Shown here: in pieces, positions 32,478-44,965 of the stretch
Position numbering within the stretch: position 1 is the first letter of the stretch
Layout of the letters: every line of letters begins with the position of its first letter
Source: Epiperipatus broadwayi
Lineage: Eukaryota; Onychophora; Udeonychophora; Euonychophora; Peripatidae
Assembly (NCBI GenBank): GCA_028023455.1
Contig: JAQFVV010012398.1
Location: forward strand, 6,720,682 to 6,784,681
Length of the DNA stretch: 64,000 bases
Reading direction: 5' to 3'
Notes under the pieces: generated by a model
What the model saw: the letters and a program-made list of their open reading frames with translations, nothing else
Told to the model about the DNA's origin: nothing
Databases searched by the model: none
Translations under genes and position numbers: made by a program

Positions 32478-32906
32478 TTTCATCATGGTTTACATCCTGT
32501 TGTTGCTGCTCCAGTTGTTGCAGCTCCTATTGTTAAGGCAGCACCAGAAATTGTTGAAGAAGTCCTTCCTGCTCACACAGTTGTTCAAGATGAAGCTTAT
32601 TCTAGTGACCATGATTCAGCAGCTAGGCGAACAGTTGCAGAAAATCATCACATTGCTCATCCTGTATTAGCTGAATATCCTGCAGTTCATGGCTATGCTG
32701 CATATCCTGCTGCTTGGGGATATGGAGGCTATGGAGGTTATGGAGGCTATGGAGCAGGTTATCCATTAGGATATGGATATGCTGGTGGTTATCCTTTTAT
32801 TGAAGAAGTTGTTCCATCCTATGGTTCGTATGCCTATCCTGGATTTGGATATTCAAGTTTGGGTTCACCATATGCTGGGTATGCTTATGGTGGCTATGGA
32901 TATTAA
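32478..32906 (+). CDS. Coding exon 3: mature Gly/Tyr-rich cuticle-type protein
   Basis: Encodes residues 23-164 and the TAA stop, after an ATTTCAG acceptor. The protein is expected to be secreted and to act outside the cell. Residues 29-45 are a Val/Ala/Pro repeat (HPVVAAPVVAAPIVKAAP). Residues 46-77 are acidic, with a dibasic RR at 72-73 that could be a processing site. From residue 94 on it is Gly/Tyr/Ala-rich, with GYGGYGGYGGYG at 103-114 and AYPGFGY and YGGYGY towards the end. The mature part has no Cys and no Rebers-Riddiford chitin-binding motif. PVVAAP and GYGGY repeats are typical of low-complexity arthropod structural cuticle proteins; the exact role is inferred. Glands or shell-like matrices are alternatives. 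Confidence 0.8.
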   Translation, partial: FHHGLHPVVAAPVVAAPIVKAAPEIVEEVLPAHTVVQDEAYSSDHDSAARRTVAENHHIAHPVLAEYPAVHGYAAYPAAWGYGGYGGYGGYGAGYPLGYGYAGGYPFIEEVVPSYGSYAYPGFGYSSLGSPYAGYAYGGYGY

Positions 32907-33071
32907 AGCAATTTGTTTTGTAACTATTCTTAAATATGAAACTGATAAATTAATGAAAAGAAAATGAATGTGATTTTCATCTAGTTCTAGACCGATTGTA
33001 AACTTGTTTACAATTTTAACTGTACATACAATTAAAAAAATTTTTTTTTTTTTTTACATTTTATTTTTTAT

Positions 33072-33077
33072 AATAAA
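33072..33077 (+). terminator. Poly(A) signal of the cuticle-type gene
   Basis: AATAAA about 165 bp after the stop codon, following a long T run. Confidence 0.55.
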
Positions 33078-36000
33078 ATGGTTTAGTGTTTTTAGACTTG
33101 TTTGATTGTATTTTTTTAAACAAAGCACATGATATAAATACATTCTTACTAATAATAGTGTATAAAGTTATTTTCAATATAGAGAATGACAACGAAAAAC
33201 AATCCTCACTCTTCTGGTTATCAAATAGGACTATAATGGATCAAAGTTTATTAAAGCTTTTTCATATGGCTATAATTTTCTGCATTATTGTCCTAAAAAA
33301 TTCAAATATATAAATGTTTCTCATTGTTATGATTATTACTCAAAGCAGATTAGACTTAGCTAATACCTGCAGATTAAAGGTTCATTGATTGATTTTAACC
33401 CAAATAACATAGGGCATTTTATTATTGCTTATTTGAGTTGAATTATTATTCTTATCCACTTATTTTAATGATTGAATAATACTTCACTTACTAAACAACT
33501 AACAATATAAAGTAATTGCATCTCTTTATGTTCATGATCTAAGTTCTCAGAATTTTTGTCAACAGATGCAATAATTCATGGATACTAGTGAATCACATAT
33601 AATTTTTATGTTGTAACATAGTTATATTAAAGGATGTTATACATGTTAAAAATGAATATAACACTCATACATATATATATATATATAATATTCTGTATAA
33701 TTGTTTAAATAGTAAATGATATTATAGTAAATGACACATATTTCCACTTCATATTCAACAATATAAAAAATAAATAAATGGACCATTGTCTTATTCATAC
33801 AATATGAATAATAATAAAATAGTCTATTTTCTTATCCTTCATATTGTCAAATACTAAGTACGAATATGTGTTATTTATTACAGAATTTACTATTCAAACA
33901 AATATATAAAACATTATATGTATATTCACATTGAGATTTATTGTATTTACATATTTTTCATTTTAATATTTACTACAATGTGTTATTTAGTCAAATAAAA
34001 ACCAATCTATTTAATAAATAACTTACAATAAATAATTAGATTGGTTAATTTTCACTTATCCTGCATTAATTATTTAAGATATATATATATTTTTTAACCA
34101 GAGGACTTAATAATAAAGTAAATCATTTTCTTCTTATTCATATTGTATTGTTAAATAATAATTGAGAGTGTGTGTCATTTACTATAGTGGAATATACTAT
34201 TTAAATTATTGCATAAACATTATATATATTTATTTGTAATTTATATCCATGGTATATTCCATTGTAAAGGTGATTTGGGTCCCCCCCCCCAAGCTCTTTG
34301 CAGGACTATTTTTGAATTAATTCGCATGTTGTGTAGTAATGTAATTTAGCAATTTTCACAAAAAATCAAGAGATAGAATGTCTAGATTATGATTTATAAT
34401 ATGAAGTTTGACAGTTTGTTTTGTACCTTCATGGTTCATCTTTAATATTCTCCCTGCCATCATAAAATCTTGCAAAATACTATTATATATAAATACACCT
34501 TTAAAATATATTAAATCCAAATGCGCCAATCATTCATATGTCAGTATACTACAACTTATATCACTAAATTATCCTAATGACATATTGGCAATATATTTTT
34601 TATACCATCCTTTAGGAAATTTAAATTTATCCTTATCACATGTGATTAGTCAAATATTATAATAAAATAATTTAAAGATATATATTGTCAAAATTTCTAA
34701 CTTATTTATCTATAAAATGATATAAAAGATGATGCATTAATAAACCAGAAAGAAAGTATTTATATTATTTCTAGTTTATTGATCACATCATAGTTTGGTG
34801 TCTATTTAGAGTCTCTACATAATTCGATTTTTATATTAAATATTCAAAATAACAAAAAAAAAAAAGTCGCTATCATCAGTGATAATTTGTCACTATTTTT
34901 GGCTAATCAATAGTACATGCATTGAAAAACAATTTAAAACCAAATTCAATATTAACATGTAATTTCATTATAGGTTGATATAAAACATAGCCACATTTCC
35001 TGTCATAGCTGATGGTTCAGATACTCAAGCACTTTACATATTTTTATAGAGAATACCTAAACTATGTCACAATGAAACAAATATATTAATTTACTGATGG
35101 AGCTTCAGTAAGTTTGGAAAGAAAATCAATTATCTTTTCATTCAGGCACACTGTATAGGAGTGTCTATATAGCATATGTACAATGTGAAGTATTTGCATA
35201 TGCTTTCTGTGCGTTCAATAAATTAATTACTACTCTTTAATTATACAATTTTGTTTGTTTAATATTTTTTTGAATTGGGAATGAGAAATCCCATGATAGT
35301 TTTAATTATTATTTGCAAAGTAAATATCTAAATAAAAATAAATATTGTTTAATCACCAAAGAAACACTATGTTCATCTGCTATTGTCAGAAAACAAATTT
35401 TGGAAACTATATTTTCATATAAATGGGGATTATCTAAAATAACAAAAATAAAATAGTCACTATCATCAGTGATAATTTGTCACTATTTTTGGTTAATTAA
35501 TAATATCACTGTCGTAATTTCACAAATAATGGTGTTTTATTTATATTTATTGCTAAATATATAAACATATCTAGGTATAAGAATATAAATTGTAAAAAGA
35601 AACAGAAGTTTAATTCTTATAAATATTTTTGACCATATTAAATAATAAAAACACTTGATGAAATAAACAATCAAGTGGTCTACAAGAGGTCATATGATGT
35701 TCAATTACAAGAAGTTTCAGTGATTGTACAATGATGAATGAATCTCCAATGATAAAGTTTACCATTTCTACTACCACAATACATCACACAGAAAAATACT
35801 TGACTTTTAATAAAAAAACAATTAAATTATTTATTCACTAGAATTTATGAGAGATTCAAAAACCAAAAGTGACAGAGCTGGGATATGTTCTAAGGACTTT
35901 GATATCTGGAGTTTTCCACTATACCTCTGCACCAAAATCCAAAATAATATGCTGTTATTAGTTTCTATATTATTATTACTATTTTATCAATTTTAATACA

Positions 36001-36262
36001 ATAAAGAAATAATACTAAACAACTTGTGGTCAAATTGGCTATCATTTTTTGGTAAGAAGGGCTTTCCCTGATTATGTGTGAGATTTGATAAAAAATAGTC
36101 TACCAATAATAATTCACTGTCTCTGCCTATTAGAAAGTATATTTATTATTTTTAAAATTAACAAAAAAAAAACAACATATTTTTTAGGTTATTTTATTTA
36201 AAACAGATTTAGTTTTTTAAAAATTTCTTCTAGATAAAAAAAAAAAAGATATTTTATTAAAA
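33078..36262. other. Gene-free AT-rich stretch with a 590-bp-spaced duplication
   Basis: About 65 bp at 34,847-34,912 recurs directly at 35,437-35,502 (core tatcatcagtgataatttgt). A C10 run lies at 34,281-34,290. No coding pattern is seen. Confidence 0.5.
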
Positions 36263-36520
36263 AAACATTTTTATTTTATTTGATTAACAACAGATCAAAA
36301 CTAAAAAAAATATTTTTTTATTTCAACCATAATTTTAGTTGTTATATGCATTTATAAATTAATTCAATCTCTGGTTTTAAAAATATGCATTAAAGTAATA
36401 AATTTAGAGGCTCCATGCTTTTATTTTAAGATTCATATAACAACTAAAATTGTGGTTAAAGGAAAATATTATTTTTAAAAAAAATACTGATCAAATTAAA
36501 TAAAAACAACTTTTATAATA
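36263..36520. repeat. Foldback/MITE-type element
   Basis: Arms of about 90 bp are reverse complements, with the clearest part ccataattttagttgttata at 36,328 against tataacaactaaaattgtgg at 36,436. A loop of about 75 bp separates them. It is non-coding. Confidence 0.65.
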
Positions 36521-37327
36521 TATATATATATTACTTTTTTAGTATTTGGATATTTTGCAAAACACATATTTCCAGTGTTTGAAATCATTTACAAGATTTT
36601 TTTTTTAAAAAAGTAAGTTTTAATTCAACAATTAAGAGAAATTAAGATTTCATCCTTCATTTTTCTTTTTATATTAATTAGCTGTAAATGCTTTTTGGTA
36701 AATTAATCATGAAACTCAATAATTATTTTGGAAAAAACTTATCACAATTTACAGTGTATCACTAAAAATTTACAGAATCAATATCAACACAAATTATTAT
36801 ATTGATAGCCAACACTATTGGAGCGAAAAATCCACTGATAACTCTGAAATATTGCATTGTCATTGATACCTAATATGTTTAAAAACATTGAAGAAAATTT
36901 ATTCTATAAAAGTGTGTTAAAAGTTGGTTATAAGATTTTAATCAAATAAAGAATAAATCGACACATAAAATTTCTAAGTTAGATAAAAACATATAAAAAC
37001 ATCTCATACTACAATAGTTATATAAACTTCAAAGCAACATCTTTTAGATAATACAATAATTGATTAATGAAGTGAAGAATTTATCAAGGACAAAAAATGT
37101 AATATAAATTAAAAAAAGAAAAATATGATGAACAGTAATATCAAAGTGTCAGGAAAAGGCATCAAAATACAAAAATAAAATAAGATCAGATAATAGGTCT
37201 ATCAAATTAAAATAAAAGAAAAAATATTTTTGGAAATAAATTTTTTAAAAAGTATTTTGAATAGTCACTTTTTAATAAATTAATAAACATGGCAATTTAA
37301 ATTTAATAATGTAAACTAAATAGTCAA

Positions 37328-37406
37328 GCATTGGTAGTCAAGAGGTCAGCATAGCTGCCTTACAAGCAGTTGTCCTGGGTTAGCGGGTTCGCTTCCTGGC
37401 CAATGC
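37328..37406 (+). repeat. tRNA-Gly-derived SINE copy
   Basis: Body GCATTGG...CCAATGC with anticodon-loop word CTTACAA, the family's 'gtcctgggttagc' insertion before the T-arm GGGTTCGCTTCCT, then 'tatgacccatgg' and an A9 run. Same structure as 13,688-13,767. Confidence 0.65.
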
Positions 37407-37773
37407 TATGACCCATGGAAAAAAAAAGTAAACTAAATAAAAATCCAAAAATACAATGATTATTGAGACATTGACAATAAGAATAATTATATGTTATTAT
37501 TTAAGTTAGTATTTTGTAATGTTTTAAAATATATTTAATTAATAAAAATAGCTTTGTTAAAAAAAACCAAAAAAAAACAAAACAGACAGATCTTTGAAAT
37601 GTAAGACTTTTCTCTTTCATTTGTTTTATTGTTTTAGACAAAAATGAGAAAAGTACCAATTATATATATGATTTCCTTAAAAAACTTTAGAAATGTGTCA
37701 AATTAATTATTTAAAAAAACCTTATATTTGCAAATTTAAGATATAAAAAATAAAAAAAAAACAATATAATTTT

Positions 37774-39736
37774 TTGGTACTTTAGTATTTTTCTTGCTAT
37801 GACTATTATGCTTAACATGTTTTTTTTCCTGGTAAGATTTCATCAAAGATTAGATAAACAATGTCATGGCAACAAAAACACTGGCATGACTAATTCATGG
37901 GAATGGTGATTTTTTGATTGTGATGACCTGCGAGATTTAAAAAGTCAAGAGACCAATGGGAAATTTTGTCATTTCTCTGTCTTTTGTAGTTTCGATATTG
38001 GCATGAGCATAGTGATTTTTTTGATCATATTGAAAATATTTTCATATATTTAATATAGACATTTTATTACTATATAGAGGAAATTTTTAACTGTCAATTG
38101 GATGATATTGTAGTAATTTTCCATCACCGTTATTTGTAAATAATTTTCATTTTGTTTTTTAATAATTAAATATAGTAGCTTTTAAGACATTTTTATAGGT
38201 CACCATTATAGTTATTTTTTTATTTTGTAGTGATAATTGTGGTATTATTTTAAACATAGTTGTACATATTTCCATATATATTTATGCTTACTTCTTTTAC
38301 ATTTTCCTTAGAAATTATGCTAATTTTCATTAAAAAAACATTTCATAATTTTATGTACTACCTTCTAGGTTATTTTTTATTTTGCTTCTTTTGCTTCATT
38401 GTCTTCTTTTCCATTTTTCTTATAAATTATTATTATTTTCATTAAAAAAAGACTACAATTTTAATTTTATAATTTTATATAATACCTTTTAATTAAGACG
38501 TTTTTTATGTCCACCATTTTCACTATATGACAGATTCACACTATATTGGGAAAAGTGTTTTTATTATCTTTAATTTTAAAATTACAAAAAATTTTTAAAA
38601 ATTTTTCTGCAATTATTTTGTAGTCAGTTTGAATTTACAATAATTTTAGTAAATTACTATTAATTTAAGTATTTTTTAGTCGCATGTATTTTTAGAGGAA
38701 CGACAAACATGGCAACATCTAATATTTTTTTCCCTATGAGATGGCTTTTTTTTAAAGTTTGCTATTTCCACTGTATGACAGATTCCCACTATATTGGGAA
38801 GTGTGTTTTTTATGTACATTTTAATTTTAAAATTACAAATATTTTTTATTAATTTTTCTGCAATTATTTTGTAGTCAATTTGAATTTACAATAATTTTAG
38901 TAAATTACTATTAATTATGTATTTTTTGGTGCATGTAATTTTTTTTCTTCCGAGAAATGACAAACATGGTGCCATCCGATATTTTTTTCCTATGACATGG
39001 CTTCTTTAGTATTAATCTTACTATATATACCGGATGTCTTTTTTCATATTTTTCTTGCTATTAGATATTCTTTCATATTTTTCTTGCTATTAGATGACTT
39101 CTTTCATATTATTCTTGCTATTAGATAGATGTCTTCTTTCATATTTTTCTTGCTATTAGATGCCTTCTTTCGTATTATTCTTGCTATTAGATGCCTTCTT
39201 TCATATTTTTTTTGCTATTAGAAGTCTTCTTTTGTATTATTCTTGCAATTAGATGTCTTCTTTTGTATTTTTTTGCTATTAGATGCCTTCTTTTGTATTA
39301 TTCTTGCTATTAGACATCTTTTTTCATATTTTTCTTGCCATTAGATGTCTTTTTTTGTATTATTCTTGCGATTAAATGTCTTCTTTAGTATTGCCAAAAT
39401 CTTTAGTATTATTTTTCAATTATTCTTGTTATTATACATCTTATATTACTTATTTATTATAGTAATTTTTTTTTTCAAAAAGAAGAAACACGTAGTCTGA
39501 TATCTACCAGATGGCTGGCTTCTTTATTATTTTTCTTGCTATGACATATTATCTCGAAGATGTATTACTCTCTATCTTTCGGCCTTTAATGTACTGTCTC
39601 CACATCATCTTTGGACAAATTTTAGCAATTAACATTGTCTGGAAATCACTAGAAGACATTATCTTAAAGATCAGAAGATTAGAATAGTATGTCTTTGGGG
39701 TAATACATCATAGCAAGAAAAATACTAAAGTACCAA
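37774..39736. mobile_element. Non-coding DNA transposon with perfect 29-bp inverted ends
   Basis: The ends are an identical 29-bp inverted repeat (37,774-37,802 and 39,708-39,736) beginning TTGGTACTTTAGTA. Flanking sequences aatttttt and aatttgtt would be a 7/8 match for an 8-bp target-site duplication. The interior is non-coding. It contains a 245-bp duplication (38,515-38,760 and 38,761-39,005), then an array of a unit of about 30-38 bp (39,030-39,425). Every array unit carries the tail of the terminal repeat (ttcttgctat). The superfamily cannot be fixed without a transposase; 8-bp duplications occur in hAT, P and Merlin elements, among others. Confidence 0.7.
39030..39425. repeat. Internal tandem array built from the terminal-repeat motif
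   Basis: About ten imperfect units of the form 'cttctttcatatttttcttgctattagatgt', with variants cgtattattcttgc and tgtattatt. The core tatttttcttgctat is the inner half of the element's terminal inverted repeat. Confidence 0.75.
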
Positions 39737-39887
39737 TTTGTTAAACTTGTTTCTTAGCTGTTTATTTTATTAATTAAATTTACCATTGAAAAATATTGTT
39801 TTTGCTACCTATTGTATTAAAATTTCTGTTCTAATATAATATAGATCTTCGAATTATAAAATAAAAGTATTATATATATATATATAT

Positions 39888-42060
39888 TGTAACGACCGGA
39901 TATAGCTTACATCATCTGCACTACAGGGCACCATCTAGGCATTTAAACCTAGAAAAATTTATAAAGTAGGCAGATACGTAAGTCAAAAAAAATTTTTTTT
40001 TTTTTTATATATTTTGATATCCGGTCATTAGCCCATTGTCACTAGCTCAATGGAACAGCAGAGATTTATATTTTACCATAAATTCTTATCTAAGAATATT
40101 TTAAAAAGGAATAAAATAAGCCACTGCCAGTAATTAACATACAAACATTTATTTACACATATATATATAATTTAACATTATTATTTTAGTATGTTTATTT
40201 TAGATTTTAATTTGATTTTAGAATTTAAATTTACATTTTAATTTTTATAATATTATAAGTTTACAGTTTAATTAAGTTCACACAGATAGATTTATGAAAG
40301 TTTGTTTTATAATGTTGAGTATAGATCAGTTACATAGATTTCATGGTTAAAAACATTTCAAAAAAAACATAAACGATCAAAATACAAAGTCATTGATACC
40401 ATCAATTGCAGAGGGAAATTTATAAGTAACCCAATAGCATTCTCCATAAGATGCTTGCATTGACACCAATAACTTAAAAGACATCTGAATAAATACATTT
40501 TAGATACTCACTGTAAGGTATCATTATTTATCGAATGTCTATATATTTTGATCCAATATGAAAACCCAAAACATAATTAACCGATAATGAATCCATGCAA
40601 GTGTCTATAAACAACTTAAATTTAATGCATTTTTATTTAGTGCTGAGTATGAATAGACTACATAGATTTGCATTTGAAGATAAAACATTCTATCCCCATT
40701 TAACCTTAGGCTAAAAGTTTGCAGTCAAACTGGCATCAATCCATCTGATATATCGATGTATTCAATGTAATACGAATACGGCAACACAAAATAGGTTAAG
40801 ATAAGACATTGACTCTCATCAGATAGGAATATTACATCTATCTAATGAGAAGAACAATAAAAAAAACTCCATAGAAACGGACTGCAGTCATTTTGCCGAC
40901 TTACGATCGCATTCCCTAGGCAAGAGGAAGTGTGCAGCATATACAAGTGATTCTGCCCATAGCGAATCTTGCATTACATCTACTAACTACATCAATATAT
41001 CCAATCCATTGACCCAATTCAACAATGACATGAATAACCTAAGATTACCCTCCCCTAATATAACTTTACAAATCTATACAGCCATTCACGCCCGACTTAA
41101 GTTTATCATTGATATATTTTAATTTATCGGAAAACAGAAATCATAATAAAACTTAAAGAACAAAAAAAATATAAATGGAAATGATTTTACAAAAGAAATA
41201 CATCAAATAACATTTTAACTACTTTAGTCAGATAGGAAATTCTTATATTTATAAATATTGAAAAGTTTAGTATTTAGAGTTCTTTTGTTTAAAAAATTTC
41301 CATAAATTATATATTTCTTACTGTTTTGAAAAATGTCCGTTTTCTCTGATTTCTTGTAATGGAAGGTATTAATCCCACGAAGTCATAAGGAGATCAGTGT
41401 GCAGTTAATTGCTGGTCCTTTATGGTTGATGGTATTCTTCCGGGCCTTGATGTCCTGTGGTCCACAATATTGGAAAACGATGTTTTATTTTTTTTAACAA
41501 CTGAAGGAATTGAAAGTGCGTCTTTCAATCCCTTCTCCTCCAAACCTCTCCAACTTAACACATATCTGTCATCTTGTAATAACTAACTAATAATTTCCAA
41601 AGTTTTCCTTTTATATTAATTTTAAGGATCCAATGGACATTACGTCATCGTTGATGATGATCCTTCCATTGAGGTCCGATTTCCCGATGGATTTCTCTCA
41701 TTTGCTATTAGTTTCTATTGTTTTCCTATCTGACCATTGCTTATACATTTAAATGCCCAAAGGCTAGTTCACTTTGACTAATTAAAATAATCATTTCCAT
41801 TTTTCAATAACATTAATGTGTTTTCCAAACTTAAAGATATATTTTTATCTCTAAATCTTTTTGTTGAAAGATTTAGTTTTTCTATTTTTAATAAAGTTTT
41901 ATTTTAATAATTTTTTTTTTATCTGTGCGATTTTATATATATACGAGTTTAAGATGATTTTTTAATTTTCAATTTTTAATTCTTAAAAAAGAAGTTTTTA
42001 TTTGCGAACTTTTATTCTTTTCATGTTTAATAATAAAAAAACAATGTAACGTACATATCA
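39888..42060 (-). repeat. 3' LTR (2.17 kb) of non-coding LTR element
   Basis: A direct repeat of 42,768-44,953, nearly identical throughout the parts I compared. On the element's (minus) strand it ends ...TTACA next to a TA run. Its inner edge, near 42,060, is slightly different from the other copy's start. The LTRs are far longer than usual for animal LTR elements. Confidence 0.75.
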
Positions 42061-42767
42061 GTAAACTTGCTTAAAAAAAAAAATTTTTTTTTTACTTAGG
42101 GTTAGTAATTATGGTACATGATTAACAAAATTTACAAAACATTCGGTTAGTATAAAGACTATATACAAAAAAAAAATGTTGACTATCGTTTTCCTAAGGA
42201 CCATTTACGTTCACCTCCTCCCCACAAGAGTTCTAATTCTTTTATCCATTTTATTTTTACACACGGCATGACAAACAAATTTTATAAATTATTTATTAAA
42301 AGAAGGTTGCATTGAGATAAATATGTTTTAAGAAATAATGGGTTTAAATGTGTATATTTGCAGCACAATTATAAATACCACCAACTTATTTATGACTGAT
42401 TGAAATGCATACATAGGGTTATACTGAAGTAATTCCCAAAGGTACTCATCATAAGGCACCACATTTCGATCATAAACTTATGTGGCTGTGCACGCCTATA
42501 CACGTTAAAGCATAATATATATTAACAAACAAAAAAAAAACATATTAATTGCAACCTTTTGACTTTCTTTTTAATTAAATACAATTTAATATTATTAATA
42601 CTTTCTCGTGTTTAATATATGTGCTATTTCTTTCTGGCAGTGCTTTTATAAGATTTAAAGTATCCGACTTTATGTAAACAGATAAACATATTTCATTTTG
42701 AAAAAAGAAATTTGCTCAGGGTATACGTGGTTTTTATTAATAGATCGGCCCAAGTTGGGTGGCCAGT
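42061..42767 (-). mobile_element. Internal region of a large non-coding LTR element
   Basis: Only about 700 bp between the LTRs, with no Gag, protease, reverse transcriptase or integrase frame. A primer-binding-site-like TGGCCACCCAACTTGGG (minus strand, 42,765-42,749) starts 2 nt from the 5' LTR. A purine tract (GGGGAGGAGGTGAA, minus strand, near 42,225-42,212) lies towards the 3' side. The element must depend on enzymes supplied by others, as LARD/TRIM-type elements do. Confidence 0.65.
42749..42765 (-). promoter_or_regulatory. Primer-binding site of LTR element
   Basis: TGGCCACCCAACTTGGG on the minus strand, two bases inside the 5' LTR. It begins with TGG, complementary to a tRNA CCA end, in the standard position for first-strand priming. 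It fixes the element's orientation as minus. Confidence 0.6.
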
Positions 42768-44953
42768 TGTAATGATCCAGAAATAGCTTAACATCATCTG
42801 CACTACAGGGCACCATATAGGCATTTGAACCTAGAAAAATTTATAAAGTAGGCAGATACATAAGTTAAAAAAAAATTTTTTTTATTATATATTTTGATAT
42901 CCAGTCATTATCCCATTGTCACTAGCTCAATGGAACAGCAGAGATTTATATTTTACATAAATTCTTATCTAAGAATATTTTAAAAAAGAATAAAATAAGC
43001 CACTGCCAGTAATTAACATACAAACATTTATTTACGCACATATATATATAAAATTTAACATTTTAATTATTTTAGTATGTTTATTTTAGATTTTAATTTG
43101 ATTTTAGAATTTAAATTTACATTTTAATTTTTATAATATTATAAGTTTACATTTTAATTAAGTTCGCACAGATGGGTTTATAAAAGTTTGTTTTATAATG
43201 TTGAGTATAGATCGGTTACATAGATTACACGGTTAAAAACATTTCAAAATAAACATAAACGATCAAAATACAAAGTCATTGATACCGTCAATTGCAGAGG
43301 GAAATTTATAAGTAACCCAATAGCATTCACCATAAGATGCTTGCATTGACACCAATAACTTAAAAGACATCCGAATAAATACATTTTAGATACTCACCAT
43401 AAGGTATCATTATTTATCGAATGTCTATATATTTTGATCCAATATGAAAACCCAAAACATAATTAACCGATAACGAATCCATGCAAGCATCTATAAACAA
43501 CTTAAATTTAATGCATTTTTATTTAGTGTCGAGTATGAATAGACTACATAGATTTGCATTTGAAGATAAAACATTCTATCCCCATTTAACCTTAGGCTAA
43601 AAGTTTGCAGTCAAACTGGTATCAATCCATCTGATATATCGATGTATTCAATGTAATACAAATACGGCAACACAAAATAGGTTAAGATAAGACATTGACT
43701 CTCATCAGATAGGAATATTACATCTATCTAATGAGAAGAACAATAAAAAAAAACTCCATAGAAATGGACTGCGGTCATTTTGCCGACTTACGATCGCATT
43801 CCCTAGGCAAGAGGAAGTGTGTGGCATATACAAGCGATTCTGCCCATAGCGAATCTTGCATTACATCTACTAACTACATCAATATATCCAATCCATTGAC
43901 CCAATTCAACAATGACATGAATAACCTAAGATTACCCTCCCCTAATATAACTTTACAAATCTATACAGCCATTCACACCCGACTTAAGTTTATCATTGAT
44001 ATATTTTAATTTATCGGAAAACAGAAATCATAATAAAACTTAAAGAAAAAAAAAATATAAATGGAAATGATTTTACAAAAGAAATACATCAAATAACATT
44101 TTAACTACTTTAGTCAGATAGGAAATTCTTATATTTATAAATATTGAAAAGTTTAGTATTTAGAGTTCTTTTGTTTAGAAATGTTCATAAATTATATATT
44201 TCTTATTGTTTTGAAAAATGTCCGTTTTCTCTGATTTCTTGTAATGGAAGGTATTAATCCCACGAAGTCATAAGGAGATCGGTGTGCAGTTAATCGCTGG
44301 TCCTTTATGGTTGATGGTATTCTTCCGGGCCTTGATGTCCTGTGGCCCACAATATTGGAAAACGATGTTTCATTTTTTTTGAACAACTGAAGGAATTGAA
44401 AGTGCGTCTTTCAATCCCTTCTCCTTCAACTCCGCACTAACACCTATAGTCACATTGTAATAACTAACTAATAATTTCCAAAGTTTTCCTTTTATATTAA
44501 TTTTAAGGATTCAATGGACATTACGTCATCGATGATGATGATCCTTCCATTGAGGTCCGATTTCCCGATGGATTTCTCTCATTTGCTATTAGTTTCTATT
44601 GTTTTCCTATCTGACCATTGCTTATACATTTAAATGCCCAAAGGCTAGTTCACTTAGACTAATTAAAATAATCATTTCCATTTTTCAATAACATTAATGT
44701 GTTTTCCAAACTTAAAGATATATTTTTATCTCTAAATCTTTTTGTTGAAAGATTTAGTTTTTCTATTTTTAATAAAGTTTTATTTTAATAATTTTTTTTT
44801 ATCTGTGCGATTTTATATATATATATACGAGTTTAAGATGATTTTTTAATTTTCAATTTTTAATTCTTAAAAAAAAAGTTTTTATTTGCGAACTTTTATT
44901 CTTTTCACATTTAATAATAAAAAACAATGTAATGTACATATGTGCCCGTTACA
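42768..44953 (-). repeat. 5' LTR (2.19 kb) of non-coding LTR element
   Basis: On the minus strand it begins TGTAACGGGCAC and ends ...TCATTACA (TG...CA). It is flanked on the right by a TA run, as the left LTR is on its outer side, consistent with insertion into a TA repeat. Short frames inside (e.g. 43,731-44,009) are not preserved in the sister LTR because of small indels, so I do not call them genes. Confidence 0.75.
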
Positions 44954-44965
44954 ATATATATATAT

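Larger units (their letters stand above)
24207..32906 (+). other. Three-exon gene for a secreted Gly/Tyr-rich cuticle-type protein (span)
   Basis: Coding exons at 24,207-24,234, 26,325-26,362 and 32,478-32,906 join in frame to a 164-residue protein. Introns are 2,090 and 6,115 bp with consensus borders (GTAAGT...TTTTTTAG and GTAAGT...ATTTCAG). The first two exons encode the signal peptide and the last encodes the whole mature protein, a layout common in arthropod cuticle-protein genes. Intron 1 contains a LINE fragment. Intron 2 contains a MITE, two Penelope-like elements and a ribozyme repeat. A poly(A) signal lies at 33,072-33,077. The promoter was not identified; a non-coding first exon further upstream is possible. 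Confidence 0.8.

Noticed and set aside
32443-32670. 75-codon plus-strand frame over the start of the cuticle exon
   Set aside because: Shadow in another frame. The correct frame gives PVVAAP and GYGGY repeats and joins in phase to exons 1 and 2.
34847-35502. Repeated 'actgatga' word that might begin a hammerhead
   Set aside because: On the reverse strand CTGATGA is present, but no GAAA core or closing stem II follows within range in either copy.
43731-44009. 92-codon frame inside the right 2.2-kb LTR
   Set aside because: The sister LTR has small indels that break the same frame, it has no domain, and it runs against the element's orientation. Chance frame.
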